The position numbers and the translations under genes were made by a program. DNA of 64,000 nucleotides, from NCBI GenBank assembly GCA_902554745.1, contig CACDQA010000002.1, positions 1 to 64,000 on the forward strand, written 5' to 3'. This DNA is from an uncultured Pelagibacteraceae bacterium. Its GTDB lineage: Bacteria; Pseudomonadota; Alphaproteobacteria; Pelagibacterales; Pelagibacteraceae. The first letter of the stretch is position 1. Every line of letters starts with the position of its first letter. The notes below the pieces were generated by a model. The model had not been told where the DNA came from, ran no database searches, and saw only the letters and a list, made by a program, of their open reading frames with translations. This document shows positions 45,800 through 55,250 of the stretch, piece after piece.

Positions 45800-46447
45800 A
45801 TGTTTAGTAAGATATTTCCAAAGATTCACACAGAAGGATACAAGTTTATAGTCATAGCTGTATTCATAACTATCATTTTTCTAATAATTAATAATTTTTT
45901 AGGATTAATAGGAATTTTACTAAGTGTCTGGGTTTATTATTTTTTTAGAGATCCGAAAAGAACAATTATAGGAGATGATAGTTACTTGGTAAGCCCTGCA
46001 GATGGAGAGGTGATTAAAGTTGAAGAAGTGGATGGACCAAAAGAACTTGGACTAGAAAATAAAAAATTTAAAAAAATAAGTATTTTTATGAACGTCTTTG
46101 ACTGTCATGTGAATAGAACGCCATGTTCAGGTATTGTTGAAGATATTTTGTACAAACCAGGAAAATTTTTAAATGCATCTTTAGATAAAGCAAGCGAAGA
46201 CAATGAGAGAAATTATTATAAAATAAAAGATAAGCATGGAAACGATATTATAGTTGTTCAAATTGCAGGATTAGTTGCAAGAAGAATAGTTTGCGAAACA
46301 AATAAAAATCAGGAATTAAATCAAGGTGATAGAATTGGGATGATTAGATTTGGTAGTAGAGCAGACGTTTATTATGAAAATTATGAACCACTAGTTAAGG
46401 TTGGTCAAACAGCAATTTCAGGAGAAACACTGCTGGCTAAAAATTAA
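45800..46447 (+). CDS. psd: Phosphatidylserine decarboxylase proenzyme (short form)
   Basis: Makes phosphatidylethanolamine in the inner membrane. The 215-residue protein belongs to the short alphaproteobacterial/archaeal type. Two membrane segments near residues 17-50 precede the catalytic part (SPADGEVIKVEEVDG, FMNVFDCHVNRTPCSG). Self-cleavage would occur at Gly-Ser in RFGSRADVY, producing the pyruvoyl group. pssA follows after three bases, so substrate and product steps are in one operon. Confidence 0.94.
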   Translation: MFSKIFPKIHTEGYKFIVIAVFITIIFLIINNFLGLIGILLSVWVYYFFRDPKRTIIGDDSYLVSPADGEVIKVEEVDGPKELGLENKKFKKISIFMNVFDCHVNRTPCSGIVEDILYKPGKFLNASLDKASEDNERNYYKIKDKHGNDIIVVQIAGLVARRIVCETNKNQELNQGDRIGMIRFGSRADVYYENYEPLVKVGQTAISGETLLAKN

Positions 46448-46450
46448 TTT

Positions 46451-47260
46451 ATGGAACAGCCAAAAAACAATTTAAAAATTGTTACAGAAAAAAAAACTAA
46501 CGCAAGAGTGATTTTACCTAACATGCTAACTCTTATTGGGGTTTGTATAGGTTTATCATCAATAAGATTTGCATTGGATGGAAAATTTGAATTTGCAATT
46601 ATAGCAATTATGTTTGCTGCTCTTATTGATGGATTAGATGGAAGAATAGCTAGACTAATTAAAGGGACATCAAAAGTTGGTAAGGAGTTAGACTCTCTTA
46701 CGGACATGATAAGTTTTGGAGTAGCTCCAGCATTTATTATGTATTTCTGGAAACTAAATACATTAGGAAGATTTGGATGGTTGTTATGTTTAATATATGT
46801 AATTTGTGTTGCATTACGTTTAGCTCGTTTCAATGTGAATACAGGTCAAGCACCTTCTTGGAGAGATAATTTTTTTGAAGGAGTTCCATCTCCAGCAGGA
46901 GGTATCTTAGTTCTTACTCCATTAATTTTTAGTCTTTCAAGCTTCAATTTTATAACTATAAATTATAATATTGTTGTTCCAGTTTTTTTTATTGCAACAT
47001 CTCTATTACTGATCAGTAAATTTCCAAGTTATTCATTTAAAAAAATTGTAATTCAAAGAAAAGCAACCATTTTTCTTTTATTTGGAATAGTTTTATTTTT
47101 TGGATTACTTTTAATATATCCATTTAACGTTATATCTATTAGTGCAATCATATATTTAGGTATGCTTCCAATTAGTTTTTTTCATTATCAAAAATTAAAA
47201 AAACAAAACGAAGATCAGAATTACAAAGATGAAGATGATGATCTCGAAGATATTTTGTAA
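46451..47260 (+). CDS. pssA: CDP-diacylglycerol--serine O-phosphatidyltransferase
   Basis: Integral membrane CDP-alcohol phosphatidyltransferase that makes phosphatidylserine. The family motif D-G-x2-A-R-x8-G-x3-D-x3-D is present in DGLDGRIARLIKGTSKVG and the ELDSLTDMI that follows. About seven hydrophobic segments and an acidic tail (DEDDDLEDIL) complete the 269 residues. It lies directly after psd, the next enzyme of the phosphatidylethanolamine route. Its stop shares a base with the glycosyltransferase start (TAATG). Confidence 0.95.
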   Translation: MEQPKNNLKIVTEKKTNARVILPNMLTLIGVCIGLSSIRFALDGKFEFAIIAIMFAALIDGLDGRIARLIKGTSKVGKELDSLTDMISFGVAPAFIMYFWKLNTLGRFGWLLCLIYVICVALRLARFNVNTGQAPSWRDNFFEGVPSPAGGILVLTPLIFSLSSFNFITINYNIVVPVFFIATSLLLISKFPSYSFKKIVIQRKATIFLLFGIVLFFGLLLIYPFNVISISAIIYLGMLPISFFHYQKLKKQNEDQNYKDEDDDLEDIL

Positions 47261-48171
47261 TGAAAAAAAATGTCATTGTATCATTAGCTGATTCAAATTA
47301 TTTCCCTTTATTAAATGAGTTAATAGACTCTATAAAAAGATTTAAAGAGAGCTCTGAAGTTGCAATATGTATTTTGGATGCTGGTCTATTAGAAGATCAA
47401 AAGAAAGAATTATCATCAAAAGTAGATGAAATAAAATCAGCAGAATGGGATATAAAAGTTCCAGATAGTAAAATCAAAGGGCGTGAATGGTTAAAGAGCC
47501 AAGTATCCAGGGCCTTTTTACCCAAATATTTTCCAAGCTATGAAAAATATTTATGGATTGATTGTGATGCTTGGGTCAATGATTGGCAATCCGTTGAGCT
47601 TTATTTTAAAGCGTGTGAAAATGGTAAATTAGGAATTACACAAACTATCGGACCAGGTTACAAGATTACTTCTAGAGTAAATTGGGTATTTGGAAAACTA
47701 GCAATTATTAAATCTCAAAATTTTAAACATGCAATAAAATCTAATATTAATTTAGAAAAAGCTAGAAAGTTAGCCTTTGCTCCTCATATCAATATTGGTG
47801 TTTTTTCATTAGAAAAAAATTCAATGTGCTGGAATTCATGGCAAGAAAACCTAAAGCAAACACTTAAAGGTGGAGAAATATTTGGCTCTGAACAATTAGC
47901 AATGAATATGTCTGTGTATGTTGATAACGTCGAAACTGAATTCCTTCCATTACACTGTAATTGGATCACTAGTAATCTTTTACCAAAATTTGATGAGGAT
48001 AAAGATACATGGGTAGAGCCTTATTTACCTAATTATAAAATTGGAATTATGCATTTAGCTGCTGGTATCTGGAAAGATAACGAAGATATGAGACTTAACA
48101 AGAGTATTAAAATAAATATTCAAACTCTTACAGGTAAAATTTTAAATAAAAGTTTAAGATTTATTAATTAA
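47260..48171 (+). CDS. GT8-like glycosyltransferase
   Basis: A 303-residue soluble GT-A type protein. It begins NVIVSLADSNYFPLLNELID and carries a D-x-D motif in YLWIDCDAWVND. A second block is APHINIGVFSLEKNSMCWNSW, which fits the acceptor side of family 8 enzymes. The donor and acceptor sugars are unknown. It is coupled to pssA by a TAATG overlap and followed without a gap by rlmE. An envelope glycolipid role is possible given the phospholipid genes upstream, but this is inference. Confidence 0.72.
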   Translation: MKKNVIVSLADSNYFPLLNELIDSIKRFKESSEVAICILDAGLLEDQKKELSSKVDEIKSAEWDIKVPDSKIKGREWLKSQVSRAFLPKYFPSYEKYLWIDCDAWVNDWQSVELYFKACENGKLGITQTIGPGYKITSRVNWVFGKLAIIKSQNFKHAIKSNINLEKARKLAFAPHINIGVFSLEKNSMCWNSWQENLKQTLKGGEIFGSEQLAMNMSVYVDNVETEFLPLHCNWITSNLLPKFDEDKDTWVEPYLPNYKIGIMHLAAGIWKDNEDMRLNKSIKINIQTLTGKILNKSLRFIN

Positions 48172-48783
48172 TTGAAAAAAAATAAAATATCCAAGAACTG
48201 GGTTAATAAGCAGCATAGGGACATCTATGTAAGACAATCTAAAGTAGATGGGTATCGCGCTAGATCAGCTTACAAATTAATTGAAATTGATGAAAAATTT
48301 AAAATTTTTAAAGGTGGATTATCAGTAATTGATATTGGTGCAGCTCCAGGAAGCTGGTCACAATATGCTCTTAAAGCAGCTAAAAGTGGGAAATTGGTAT
48401 CTGTAGATTTAAAAAAAATGGAACCCATAGGTAATAGTGTTCAAATCCAAGGAGATTTTACAGAAGAAAAAACTCAAGAAGAAATTAAAAAACATATAAA
48501 CGGTAAAGTTGATGTCGTAATGTCTGATATGGCCGTAGATACAACTGGTATTAAAAATATAGACTCAATTCAAACTGGAGAACTATGTAAAGAAGCAATG
48601 TTTTTTGCAAAAGATTTGATGAAAGAAAATGGATATTTTATTTCAAAAATTTTCATGGGAGGAACATTTAACGAAATCGTCGCAGAGGGAAAAAAATATT
48701 TTAAAGAAGTTAAGGTTTTTAAACCAAAATCTAGTAGAAAAGATTCAAAAGAAAGTTTTATAATTTGTAGAAAAGTCCGATAG
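48172..48783 (+). CDS. rlmE: 23S rRNA 2'-O-ribose methyltransferase RlmE (FtsJ)
   Basis: SAM-dependent enzyme that methylates U2552 (E. coli numbering) in the A loop of 23S rRNA. The 203-residue protein shows YRARSAYKLIEIDEKF with the catalytic lysine, SAM motif I VIDIGAAPGSWSQYA, VMSDMAVDTTG with the catalytic Asp, and the later lysine in ISKIFMGG. The K-D-K-E tetrad is consistent. The start is TTG, immediately after the upstream stop; no ATG fits the family N-terminus. It lies in the same transcript as psd-pssA. Confidence 0.93.
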   Translation: MKKNKISKNWVNKQHRDIYVRQSKVDGYRARSAYKLIEIDEKFKIFKGGLSVIDIGAAPGSWSQYALKAAKSGKLVSVDLKKMEPIGNSVQIQGDFTEEKTQEEIKKHINGKVDVVMSDMAVDTTGIKNIDSIQTGELCKEAMFFAKDLMKENGYFISKIFMGGTFNEIVAEGKKYFKEVKVFKPKSSRKDSKESFIICRKVR

Positions 48784-48820
48784 AGACTTTTAATTTAAAA
48801 GGAATCGTATATAAAAGATT

Positions 48821-49897
48821 ATGGTTCCCATAAAAGAAGCACTTACCTTTGATGATGTTACATTAGCTCCAAAGTATTCAGAAATATTACCTTCTGATGC
48901 TGACACCAGTGTATTTTTAACAAAGCATTTGAAACTTAAAATTCCACTTTTATCATCTGCAATGGATACTGTCACAGAGAGCAAAATGGCAATAGCTATA
49001 GCTAAAGCTGGGGGTATTGGAGTAATTCACAGAAACCTTGATATAAAAAAACAATTATTGGAGATAAAAAAAGTAAAAAAACAAAAACTAATTGTTGGAG
49101 CAGCTGTAGGTGCAGCACCAATTGAATTTATTAGAGCTAAAAAAATAATTAAAGAAGGTGTAGATTTAATCGTAGTAGACACAGCACATGGCCATACAAA
49201 GAAAGTTGCCGAAATAATTAAATATATAAAAAAAATAAAAACTAACAAAATTGCTTTATGTGCGGGAAATATTGCTACACCTGAAGCTGCAAAATTCCTA
49301 ATAAAATTAGGAGTAGATATAATTAAAATTGGTATAGGGCCAGGTTCTATTTGTACAACAAGACTGGTTGCTGGAATAGGAGTTCCTCAATTAAGCGCAA
49401 TTTTAGCTGTAAGAAGTGGTTTAAAAAATAAAAATGTTAAAATAATTTCAGATGGTGGAATAAAATATTCTGGTGATTTAGCAAAAGCTTTTGCTGCAGG
49501 AGCTGATGCTGTAATGATCGGTTCGTTATTTGCAGGTACAAACGAAACTCCAGGGAAATTAATTAAAAAAAATGGACAGCTTTTCAAAAGTTTTAGAGGC
49601 ATGGGTTCTGTTGGTGCTATGAACAAAGGGTCAGCTGATAGATACTTTCAAAAAAAACAAAAAGACTCCTCGAAATATGTGCCTGAGGGTGTTGAAGGTT
49701 TTGTAAAGTATAAGGGAGATGTTGGGAGTATTATTTATAAATTAATTGGTGGATTGAAATCTTCAATGGGTTATCTTGGATCAAAAACAATCATTAAATT
49801 AAGAAATAAACCACAATTTGTGAAAATTACAAAAGCTGGATTTTACGAAAGTATGGTTCATAATGTGGATGTGGTAAAAAACGATAGTAAATATTAA
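48821..49897 (+). CDS. guaB: IMP dehydrogenase lacking the CBS domains
   Basis: Oxidises IMP to XMP, the first step to GMP. The barrel is intact: [13 protein letters not shown] start, [13 protein letters not shown], catalytic Cys178 in [19 protein letters not shown], and the mobile-flap motif SADRYFQKK...VPEGVEG. At 358 residues it is about 130 shorter than standard IMPDH: the chain goes from the GVIHRNLDI block straight to KLIVGAAVG, where the two CBS regulatory domains normally lie. It should therefore lack nucleotide control through the Bateman domain. A TPR gene and guaA follow, coupled by overlaps, so GMP synthesis is a single operon. Confidence 0.93.
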   Translation: MVPIKEALTFDDVTLAPKYSEILPSDADTSVFLTKHLKLKIPLLSSAMDTVTESKMAIAIAKAGGIGVIHRNLDIKKQLLEIKKVKKQKLIVGAAVGAAPIEFIRAKKIIKEGVDLIVVDTAHGHTKKVAEIIKYIKKIKTNKIALCAGNIATPEAAKFLIKLGVDIIKIGIGPGSICTTRLVAGIGVPQLSAILAVRSGLKNKNVKIISDGGIKYSGDLAKAFAAGADAVMIGSLFAGTNETPGKLIKKNGQLFKSFRGMGSVGAMNKGSADRYFQKKQKDSSKYVPEGVEGFVKYKGDVGSIIYKLIGGLKSSMGYLGSKTIIKLRNKPQFVKITKAGFYESMVHNVDVVKNDSKY

Positions 49898-50337
49898 TGA
49901 GCAAATTTTTAAAATTAATAGGATTTATACTTTTAACAATTTCTTTTAACAGCACGTCTTTTAGTAAAGAAAATTTTTTTAATGAAGCTTTAGAATTATT
50001 TAAAAAAGAAAAATATGAAGATGCACGTTTTTTATTTGAGAGAAATATTGTCTTTAATCCAAAAGATGCAAACTCATATTTATATTTAGCAAAAATTTAT
50101 AACCAAGAAGAAAATCAAAGAAAAGAAGAATACAATTTAGAAACTACACTTTTAATTGAGCCTGATAACGAGGAAGCTTTATTAATGTTAATGAAAATTG
50201 CTTTAGAAAAATCTAATTATGAAAAAGTCAAAGATCTTTCAGATAAGTTCGTAAAAGTTTGCAAAAATTTATGTGATGAAAACAAAGATATTCAAGAGTC
50301 ATTAAAAAATATAGAACCTGAAAATAATGAGTCTTGA
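49897..50337 (+). CDS. Exported TPR-repeat protein
   Basis: A 146-residue protein with a signal peptide ([20 protein letters not shown]) and two or three TPR-like helical repeats ([40 protein letters not shown]). It is probably periplasmic and mediates a protein contact; no partner is known. It sits between guaB and guaA, sharing the stop/start bases TAATG with guaB and overlapping guaA by 11 bases. That is odd for an exported protein in a purine operon. Confidence 0.7.
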   Translation: MSKFLKLIGFILLTISFNSTSFSKENFFNEALELFKKEKYEDARFLFERNIVFNPKDANSYLYLAKIYNQEENQRKEEYNLETTLLIEPDNEEALLMLMKIALEKSNYEKVKDLSDKFVKVCKNLCDENKDIQESLKNIEPENNES

Positions 50338-51889
50338 TCAAAATCTTAACAAAATCTTAATAATAGATTTTGGTTCTCAATTTACTCAATTAATTGCAAG
50401 AAGAGTAAGAGAATTAGGTGTTTTTTCTGAAATAGTTAGTCACAAAAAAATAAAACTAAAAGACATAAATCACAGTATTAAAGGAATAGTATTATCTGGT
50501 GGTCCATTAAATGTTTATCAAATAAATAAATATTCATTTGATAAAAAAATTTTACAACTTGATGTGCCAGTTCTTGGAATATGTTTTGGGCATCAAATTT
50601 TATCAAAACTTAATGGTGGAAAGGTAAAACAATCAAAACATAGAGAATTTGGTCTAGCTAATGTTTATAAAAAAAATAACAGTCTTTTAACAACTAATTT
50701 TTTTGGAAATAAAAAATCCAAACAAGTTTGGATGAGCCATGCTGATCAAGTTTCAAAACTGCCTAAAAATTTTAAAGTTGTTGCATCGAGCACAAATTCA
50801 AAATTTGCAATTGTTGAAAATAAAATTAAAAAATATTATGGGGTACAATTTCATCCAGAGGTGACTCACACAGAGAATGGAAAAAAATTAATAAGTAATT
50901 TTATTTTTTTAATTTGTAAAATTAAAAGAAATTGGTCCTCTAAGGATCAAAAAAATCAGCTTATTAAAGATGTTAGAAAACAACTTGGAAATAACAAAGT
51001 TATTTGTGCATTATCAGGAGGTGTAGACAGTAGTGTGGTCGCTCAATTACTGAATAAAGCTATTGGTAAAAAACTTTATTGTATTTTTGTAAACACTGGC
51101 CTTTTAAGAAAAAATGAGGAAGTCCAAGTAGTTCAAACTTTTAAGAAGCGTTTAAAAATGAATTTAATTTATGTAAATGCTGAAAAGGAATTCTTAAAAA
51201 AATTAAAAAATGTTTCTGATCCAGAAAAAAAAAGAAAAATAATTGGTAATTTATTTATTAAAATATTTGAGCGGTATGCTAAGAAAATTAAAAATGTTAA
51301 ATTTTTAGCTCAGGGCACCCTTTATCCGGACTTGATTGAAAGTAAATCAGTTACTGGAAGCCAAACTTCTAAAATTAAATCACACCATAATGTCGGTGGC
51401 TTACCAAAAAAAATGAATTTAAAATTAGTAGAACCACTAAAATTCTTATTTAAGGATGAGGTAAGAAAATTAGGATTAGAGTTAAATTTAAGTAAAGAAA
51501 TTATTTCAAGACATCCTTTTCCTGGACCAGGCTTAGCAATTCGAATGCCAGGCATAATAACTAATGAAAAAATTAAAATTTTAAAAGAAGCTGATTTTTA
51601 CTTTATTCAAGCTTTAAAAGATCACGGTCTTTATCATAAGATTTGGCAAGCATATGCAGCATTGCTGCCAGTTAAAACTGTAGGTGTTATGGGAGATAAT
51701 CGAACCTATGAATATTTATGTTTATTAAGAGCAATTACATCTGAAGACGGAATGACAGCAGATTATTATGAATTTAAAAAGTCTTTTATGCAAACTATTT
51801 CAAATAAAATAGTTAACAGTATAAGAGGTATAAATAGAGTAGTGTATGATGTTACTTCAAAACCACCAAGCACTATTGAATTAGAGTAG
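50327..51889 (+). CDS. guaA: GMP synthase (glutamine-hydrolysing)
   Basis: Converts XMP to GMP. The 520-residue protein has a class I glutamine amidotransferase domain with the nucleophile C86 in GICFGHQ and the HPEVTHT motif, followed by the ATP pyrophosphatase domain with SGGVDSSV and a C-terminal dimerisation domain ending KPPSTIELE. It is complete. The start overlaps the upstream TPR gene by 11 bases. Together with guaB it supplies GMP. Confidence 0.97.
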   Translation: MSLDQNLNKILIIDFGSQFTQLIARRVRELGVFSEIVSHKKIKLKDINHSIKGIVLSGGPLNVYQINKYSFDKKILQLDVPVLGICFGHQILSKLNGGKVKQSKHREFGLANVYKKNNSLLTTNFFGNKKSKQVWMSHADQVSKLPKNFKVVASSTNSKFAIVENKIKKYYGVQFHPEVTHTENGKKLISNFIFLICKIKRNWSSKDQKNQLIKDVRKQLGNNKVICALSGGVDSSVVAQLLNKAIGKKLYCIFVNTGLLRKNEEVQVVQTFKKRLKMNLIYVNAEKEFLKKLKNVSDPEKKRKIIGNLFIKIFERYAKKIKNVKFLAQGTLYPDLIESKSVTGSQTSKIKSHHNVGGLPKKMNLKLVEPLKFLFKDEVRKLGLELNLSKEIISRHPFPGPGLAIRMPGIITNEKIKILKEADFYFIQALKDHGLYHKIWQAYAALLPVKTVGVMGDNRTYEYLCLLRAITSEDGMTADYYEFKKSFMQTISNKIVNSIRGINRVVYDVTSKPPSTIELE

Positions 51890-51911
51890 TTTTTAATTAT
51901 AAATTAACATT

Positions 51912-52331
51912 ATGAAATATTTACACACAATGATTAGAGTTAAAGACGTGGATGAGTCCCTAAGATTTTTCTGCGAAGGGCTTGGTTTAAAAGAAACAAG
52001 AAGAATGGAAAATGAAAAAGGAAGATTTACTTTAATTTTTCTTGCAGCACCAAATGATGAAAAAGCAGAAATAGAATTAACATATAATTGGGATGGTGAT
52101 GAGCTTGGAGAAGGTTCAAGAAATTTTGGTCATCTTGCCTATAGAGTAGATAATATTTATGAAACTTGCCAAAGATTAATGGACATGGGCTACACGATTA
52201 ATAGACCGCCAAGAGATGGTCATATGGCTTTTGTTAGATCACCAGACAAAATTTCAATTGAAATACTTCAAGAGGGAAATTTAGAACCTAAAGAGCCTTG
52301 GGCTTCAATGGAGAATACTGGTACCTGGTAA
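51912..52331 (+). CDS. gloA: Lactoylglutathione lyase (glyoxalase I) family protein
   Basis: A 139-residue VOC protein closely resembling glyoxalase I: YLHTMIRVKDVDESLRFF with a metal-ligand histidine, IELTYNWDGDE with a glutamate ligand, FGHLAYRVDNIYETC with a histidine, and ISIEILQEG with the final glutamate. All four ligands (H, E, H, E) can be placed. It converts the methylglyoxal-glutathione adduct to lactoylglutathione. It may be co-transcribed with the two genes downstream (10-base gap to the next). Confidence 0.9.
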   Translation: MKYLHTMIRVKDVDESLRFFCEGLGLKETRRMENEKGRFTLIFLAAPNDEKAEIELTYNWDGDELGEGSRNFGHLAYRVDNIYETCQRLMDMGYTINRPPRDGHMAFVRSPDKISIEILQEGNLEPKEPWASMENTGTW

Positions 52332-52341
52332 TATTTTTCTA

Positions 52342-52743
52342 ATGTGGATTGCTAAGTTTAACAAACCATACAAGGAAAAAATTAAAAAATTAACTTTTAA
52401 TTTTGCAGATATTAAGAAGGGTGAAACGATGCTAATTTCATCTCCAAGTTCAATAGCAAAATATATTCATAAAATTCCTAAAGGTAAAAAAAAGACAGTT
52501 ATTGAAATGAGAGAAGCTTTAGCTAAAAAAGCCAAAGCTAACAAAACGTGCCCAGTATCTACAGGGATTTTTTTAAGAATTGCTATAGAGGCATCATTAG
52601 AGGAACAAATTAAAAAAAAAACTAAAAAACCAAAACTTCCTTTTTGGAGAATTATTGACGAAAAATCTCCTATTGCAAAGAAACTATCTATATCTAAAAA
52701 GCTTTTGAAAGCTTATAAGAACCAAGAATTTATAAATGAGTAA
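52342..52743 (+). CDS. Conserved protein, possibly related to alkyltransferase-like (ATL/MGMT) fold
   Basis: A 133-residue basic protein. The block IHKIPKGKKKTVIEMREAL, then TCPVSTGIFLRIAIEAS and LPFWRIIDEKSPIAKKL, recurs in uncharacterised bacterial proteins. These blocks loosely recall the I-P-x-G, P-V-S and W-R-V-I-like segments of MGMT/ATL proteins. The methyl-accepting PCHR motif is missing, so it is not a standard repair methyltransferase. I cannot assign a function. It overlaps panB by eight bases and follows gloA by ten. Confidence 0.6.
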   Translation: MWIAKFNKPYKEKIKKLTFNFADIKKGETMLISSPSSIAKYIHKIPKGKKKTVIEMREALAKKAKANKTCPVSTGIFLRIAIEASLEEQIKKKTKKPKLPFWRIIDEKSPIAKKLSISKKLLKAYKNQEFINE

Positions 52744-53506
52744 AATTAAAAAATTTATTGCAAAAAAAAATAAGTCAAAAATAGTTAGTCTAACTGCCTA
52801 TTCAAAAAATATTGCTTCTATATTAGATAATTATTGTGATTTAATTTTAGTAGGAGACTCACTTGGTTCGGTTTTATACAATTATATATCTACAAGAGAA
52901 GTAAATTTGAGCACTATGATTGAACATTCTAAAAGTGTGAGAATGGGTATAAAAAAAAGTTTAATGATTGTTGATATGCCACATAACACTTATCGAACTC
53001 CTAAAGAGGCAGTGAAAAATGCAAAACAAATAATGAAAAAAACAAAGTGTGATGGTGTAAAATTAGAAGGTGGAAAAAAAATTTATGAAATAATCAAATC
53101 TTTAGTTAAAAACAAAATTCCAGTCATGGGCCATCTAGGGTTGCTTCCGCAGTCAGATAAAACTTTCAAATTTAAAGGAAAAAAAAAGTTAGAGAGAAAC
53201 AACATTATAAGAGACTCACAATTATTAGAAAAAGCTGGAGTGTTTTCAATTGTTTTAGAATGTGTTGAAACTTCTTTAGCAAAGCTTGTCACGCAAAATT
53301 TAAAGATACCAACTATTGGTATAGGAGCTTCTAAATATTGTGATGGTCAAATATTAGTTTTTGATGATTTAATTGGCTTAAATCCAACGAATTATAAGTT
53401 TGTAAAAAAATATGCCAATATAAGAAATAATATTTCTAAAGCTGTTTCAAATTATTCAAAAGAAGTAAGAAAAATTAAATTTCCTAATAAAAAAAATTCT
53501 TTTTAA
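52736..53506 (+). CDS. panB: 3-methyl-2-oxobutanoate hydroxymethyltransferase
   Basis: First committed step of pantothenate synthesis: transfers a hydroxymethyl group from methylene-THF to 2-oxoisovalerate. The 256-residue protein has KIVSLTAYSKNIASILD, the metal loop LVGDSLGSVLYN, DMPHNTYRTP, CDGVKLEGG and VMGHLGLLPQSD, all family blocks. The catalytic Glu lies in IVLECV. panC and panD are not in the window. The gene abuts the convergent terC end to end with no spacer. Confidence 0.94.
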   Translation: MSKIKKFIAKKNKSKIVSLTAYSKNIASILDNYCDLILVGDSLGSVLYNYISTREVNLSTMIEHSKSVRMGIKKSLMIVDMPHNTYRTPKEAVKNAKQIMKKTKCDGVKLEGGKKIYEIIKSLVKNKIPVMGHLGLLPQSDKTFKFKGKKKLERNNIIRDSQLLEKAGVFSIVLECVETSLAKLVTQNLKIPTIGIGASKYCDGQILVFDDLIGLNPTNYKFVKKYANIRNNISKAVSNYSKEVRKIKFPNKKNSF

Positions 53507-54118
53507 TTAAAAGTATTTTTTAAATTCTTCATTAATATTTAATATTTCAAGATCAACCAATCCACCTATTACTAATTGTAGACCAACAATTAAGATAAAT
53601 ACTAATCCGATATAAGCTATCCAAATATGTCTTTGTATATAATTAGCCATATATGTCGCTAAAGCACCAGTTAAAACAACTGATAACATCAGTCCAAATA
53701 TCATAAATCCAAAATATCCTTTTGCTGCCGCAACTACGCCAATGACATTATCAAAACTAATCATGATATCTGCAAATAATACTTTTCCAATGCTGCTAAT
53801 GTATGAAGGCTCTTTTCCTTTTTTAGTAGTAGGTTTTACTTTTTTAATGTCTAGTAAATCTTTTCTTAAATCATTTACAATCCAAATTAATAATAAACCA
53901 CCCAAAATTTTTATAAAATAAAATTCAAATAAAAAAGTCGCAAAAATTGCAAAAAAAATTTTAAAAACAAAGGCTCCAATTACACCCCAAAGAATTATTT
54001 GTTTTCTATTTTTTGGAACAAAATTTGAAGCAATAGACCCAACTATTACCGCATTATCTGCTGTTAATATAATTGTGATAAAAATTATATTGGTTAAAAT
54101 TATGAGCTCTTCAATCAA
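53507..54118 (-). CDS. TerC-family integral membrane protein (YjbE-like)
   Basis: A 203-residue protein with about seven hydrophobic helices and the TerC features TADNAVIVGSIAS near the start and DIMISFDNVIGVVAAA in the middle; the conserved aspartates in these helices are proposed metal-coordinating residues. Relatives are linked to tellurite resistance and manganese export during secretion. The start is TTG 54118; an upstream ATG frame stops at once. It is a single gene, divergent from the TRAP operon. Confidence 0.87.
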   Translation of the reverse strand: MIEELIILTNIIFITIILTADNAVIVGSIASNFVPKNRKQIILWGVIGAFVFKIFFAIFATFLFEFYFIKILGGLLLIWIVNDLRKDLLDIKKVKPTTKKGKEPSYISSIGKVLFADIMISFDNVIGVVAAAKGYFGFMIFGLMLSVVLTGALATYMANYIQRHIWIAYIGLVFILIVGLQLVIGGLVDLEILNINEEFKKYF

Positions 54119-54229
54119 GATAACATTATAATAGTATAATCTGACAATTTTTCAATGAGACCATAATGATAATTTTATTGATTTAACCTCTAAGAGATAA
54201 TTAAATGTTAATTTTAAAAAGGAGGATAG

Positions 54230-55201
54230 ATGAAATTATTCAAATTATTTATATCTATAATTACTTCAGTGTTATTATTTGCAAACGTTTCTTTAGCTGA
54301 AAAATGGGATATGGCACTAGCTTATGGTGCTGGAAACTTTCATTCTGCTAATGCAACAGAATTTGCAAAGAATGTAACTGAAAAAAGTGGTGGAAAACTT
54401 ACAATCGTTACCCATCCAGGTGGCTCATTATTTAAAGGTGGTGAAATTTTCAGAGCTGTAAGAACAGGTCAAGCACCTATTGGTGAAAGATTTATGTCTG
54501 CTCTTGGAAAAGAAGATCCTTTATATGAAATTGACTCATTACCTTTCTTAGCAACTACTTATGATGATGCTATGAAATTATATGAAGCTTCAAAACCATA
54601 TATTGTCAAGAGTCTTGATGAAAAAGGATTGGTATTTCTTTATGCAGTGCCATGGCCTGCACAAGGACTTTACAGTAAAAAGCAAATCAAAAAAGTTGGT
54701 GATCTAAATGGATTAAAATTTAGAGCATACAACTCTGCAACGATTAGAATTGCAGAATTAACAGGAATGGCGCCAACTAAAATTGAAGCAGCTGAAATTA
54801 GCCAAGCTTTTTCTACAGGTGCAGTGGAAAGTATGATTACTTCTCCTACAACTGGTAAAAATAGCAAGATTTGGGAAAATGGTGTTAAATATTTTTATGA
54901 TATAGCAGCATGGTTTCCAAAAAACATGATCATAGCTAATAAAGCAGCTTGGAATAAACTTGATAAAGCAACTCAAGATCTAGTAATGAACCAAGCAGCA
55001 ATTGCTGAAGAAAAGGGTTGGGAATTATCTAAACAAGGTAATACTGGAGACAAGAAAGCTTTAGCAGATGCTGGAATGGACGTAGGCGAAGTTAATTCAG
55101 CTTTGAAAAAACATTTTGAAAAAGTTGGATCAACAATGTCTGAAGAATGGAAAGCAAAAGCTGGAGACAGAGGTGCTGCAGTTTTATCTGCTTACAAATA
55201 A
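54230..55201 (+). CDS. dctP: TRAP transporter solute-binding protein, DctP family
   Basis: Periplasmic receptor (323 residues) with signal peptide (IITSVLLFANVSLA). DctP-type features include YGAGNFHSANATEFAKNV, VRTGQAPIGERFMSALG and GLKFRAYNSATIRIAELTG, which holds the conserved arginine that grips substrate carboxylates. A carboxylate substrate is likely; its identity is unknown. A perfect AAGGAGG ribosome site and the terminator that follows suggest the binding protein is made in excess over the membrane subunits. Confidence 0.94.
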   Translation: MKLFKLFISIITSVLLFANVSLAEKWDMALAYGAGNFHSANATEFAKNVTEKSGGKLTIVTHPGGSLFKGGEIFRAVRTGQAPIGERFMSALGKEDPLYEIDSLPFLATTYDDAMKLYEASKPYIVKSLDEKGLVFLYAVPWPAQGLYSKKQIKKVGDLNGLKFRAYNSATIRIAELTGMAPTKIEAAEISQAFSTGAVESMITSPTTGKNSKIWENGVKYFYDIAAWFPKNMIIANKAAWNKLDKATQDLVMNQAAIAEEKGWELSKQGNTGDKKALADAGMDVGEVNSALKKHFEKVGSTMSEEWKAKAGDRGAAVLSAYK

Positions 55202-55212
55202 ATAGTCTTAAA

Positions 55213-55245
55213 AAAAAGGCCAACTTGTAGTAAGTTGGCCTTTTT
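55213..55245 (+). terminator. Terminator between dctP and dctQ
   Basis: AAAAAGGCCAACTT and AAGTTGGCCTTTTT form a 14-base-pair stem with the loop GTAGT, followed by T residues. It lies 12 bases after dctP and six before the dctQ start. Placed inside the operon, it should lower dctQM expression relative to dctP. Confidence 0.92.
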
Positions 55246-55250
55246 ACTAA

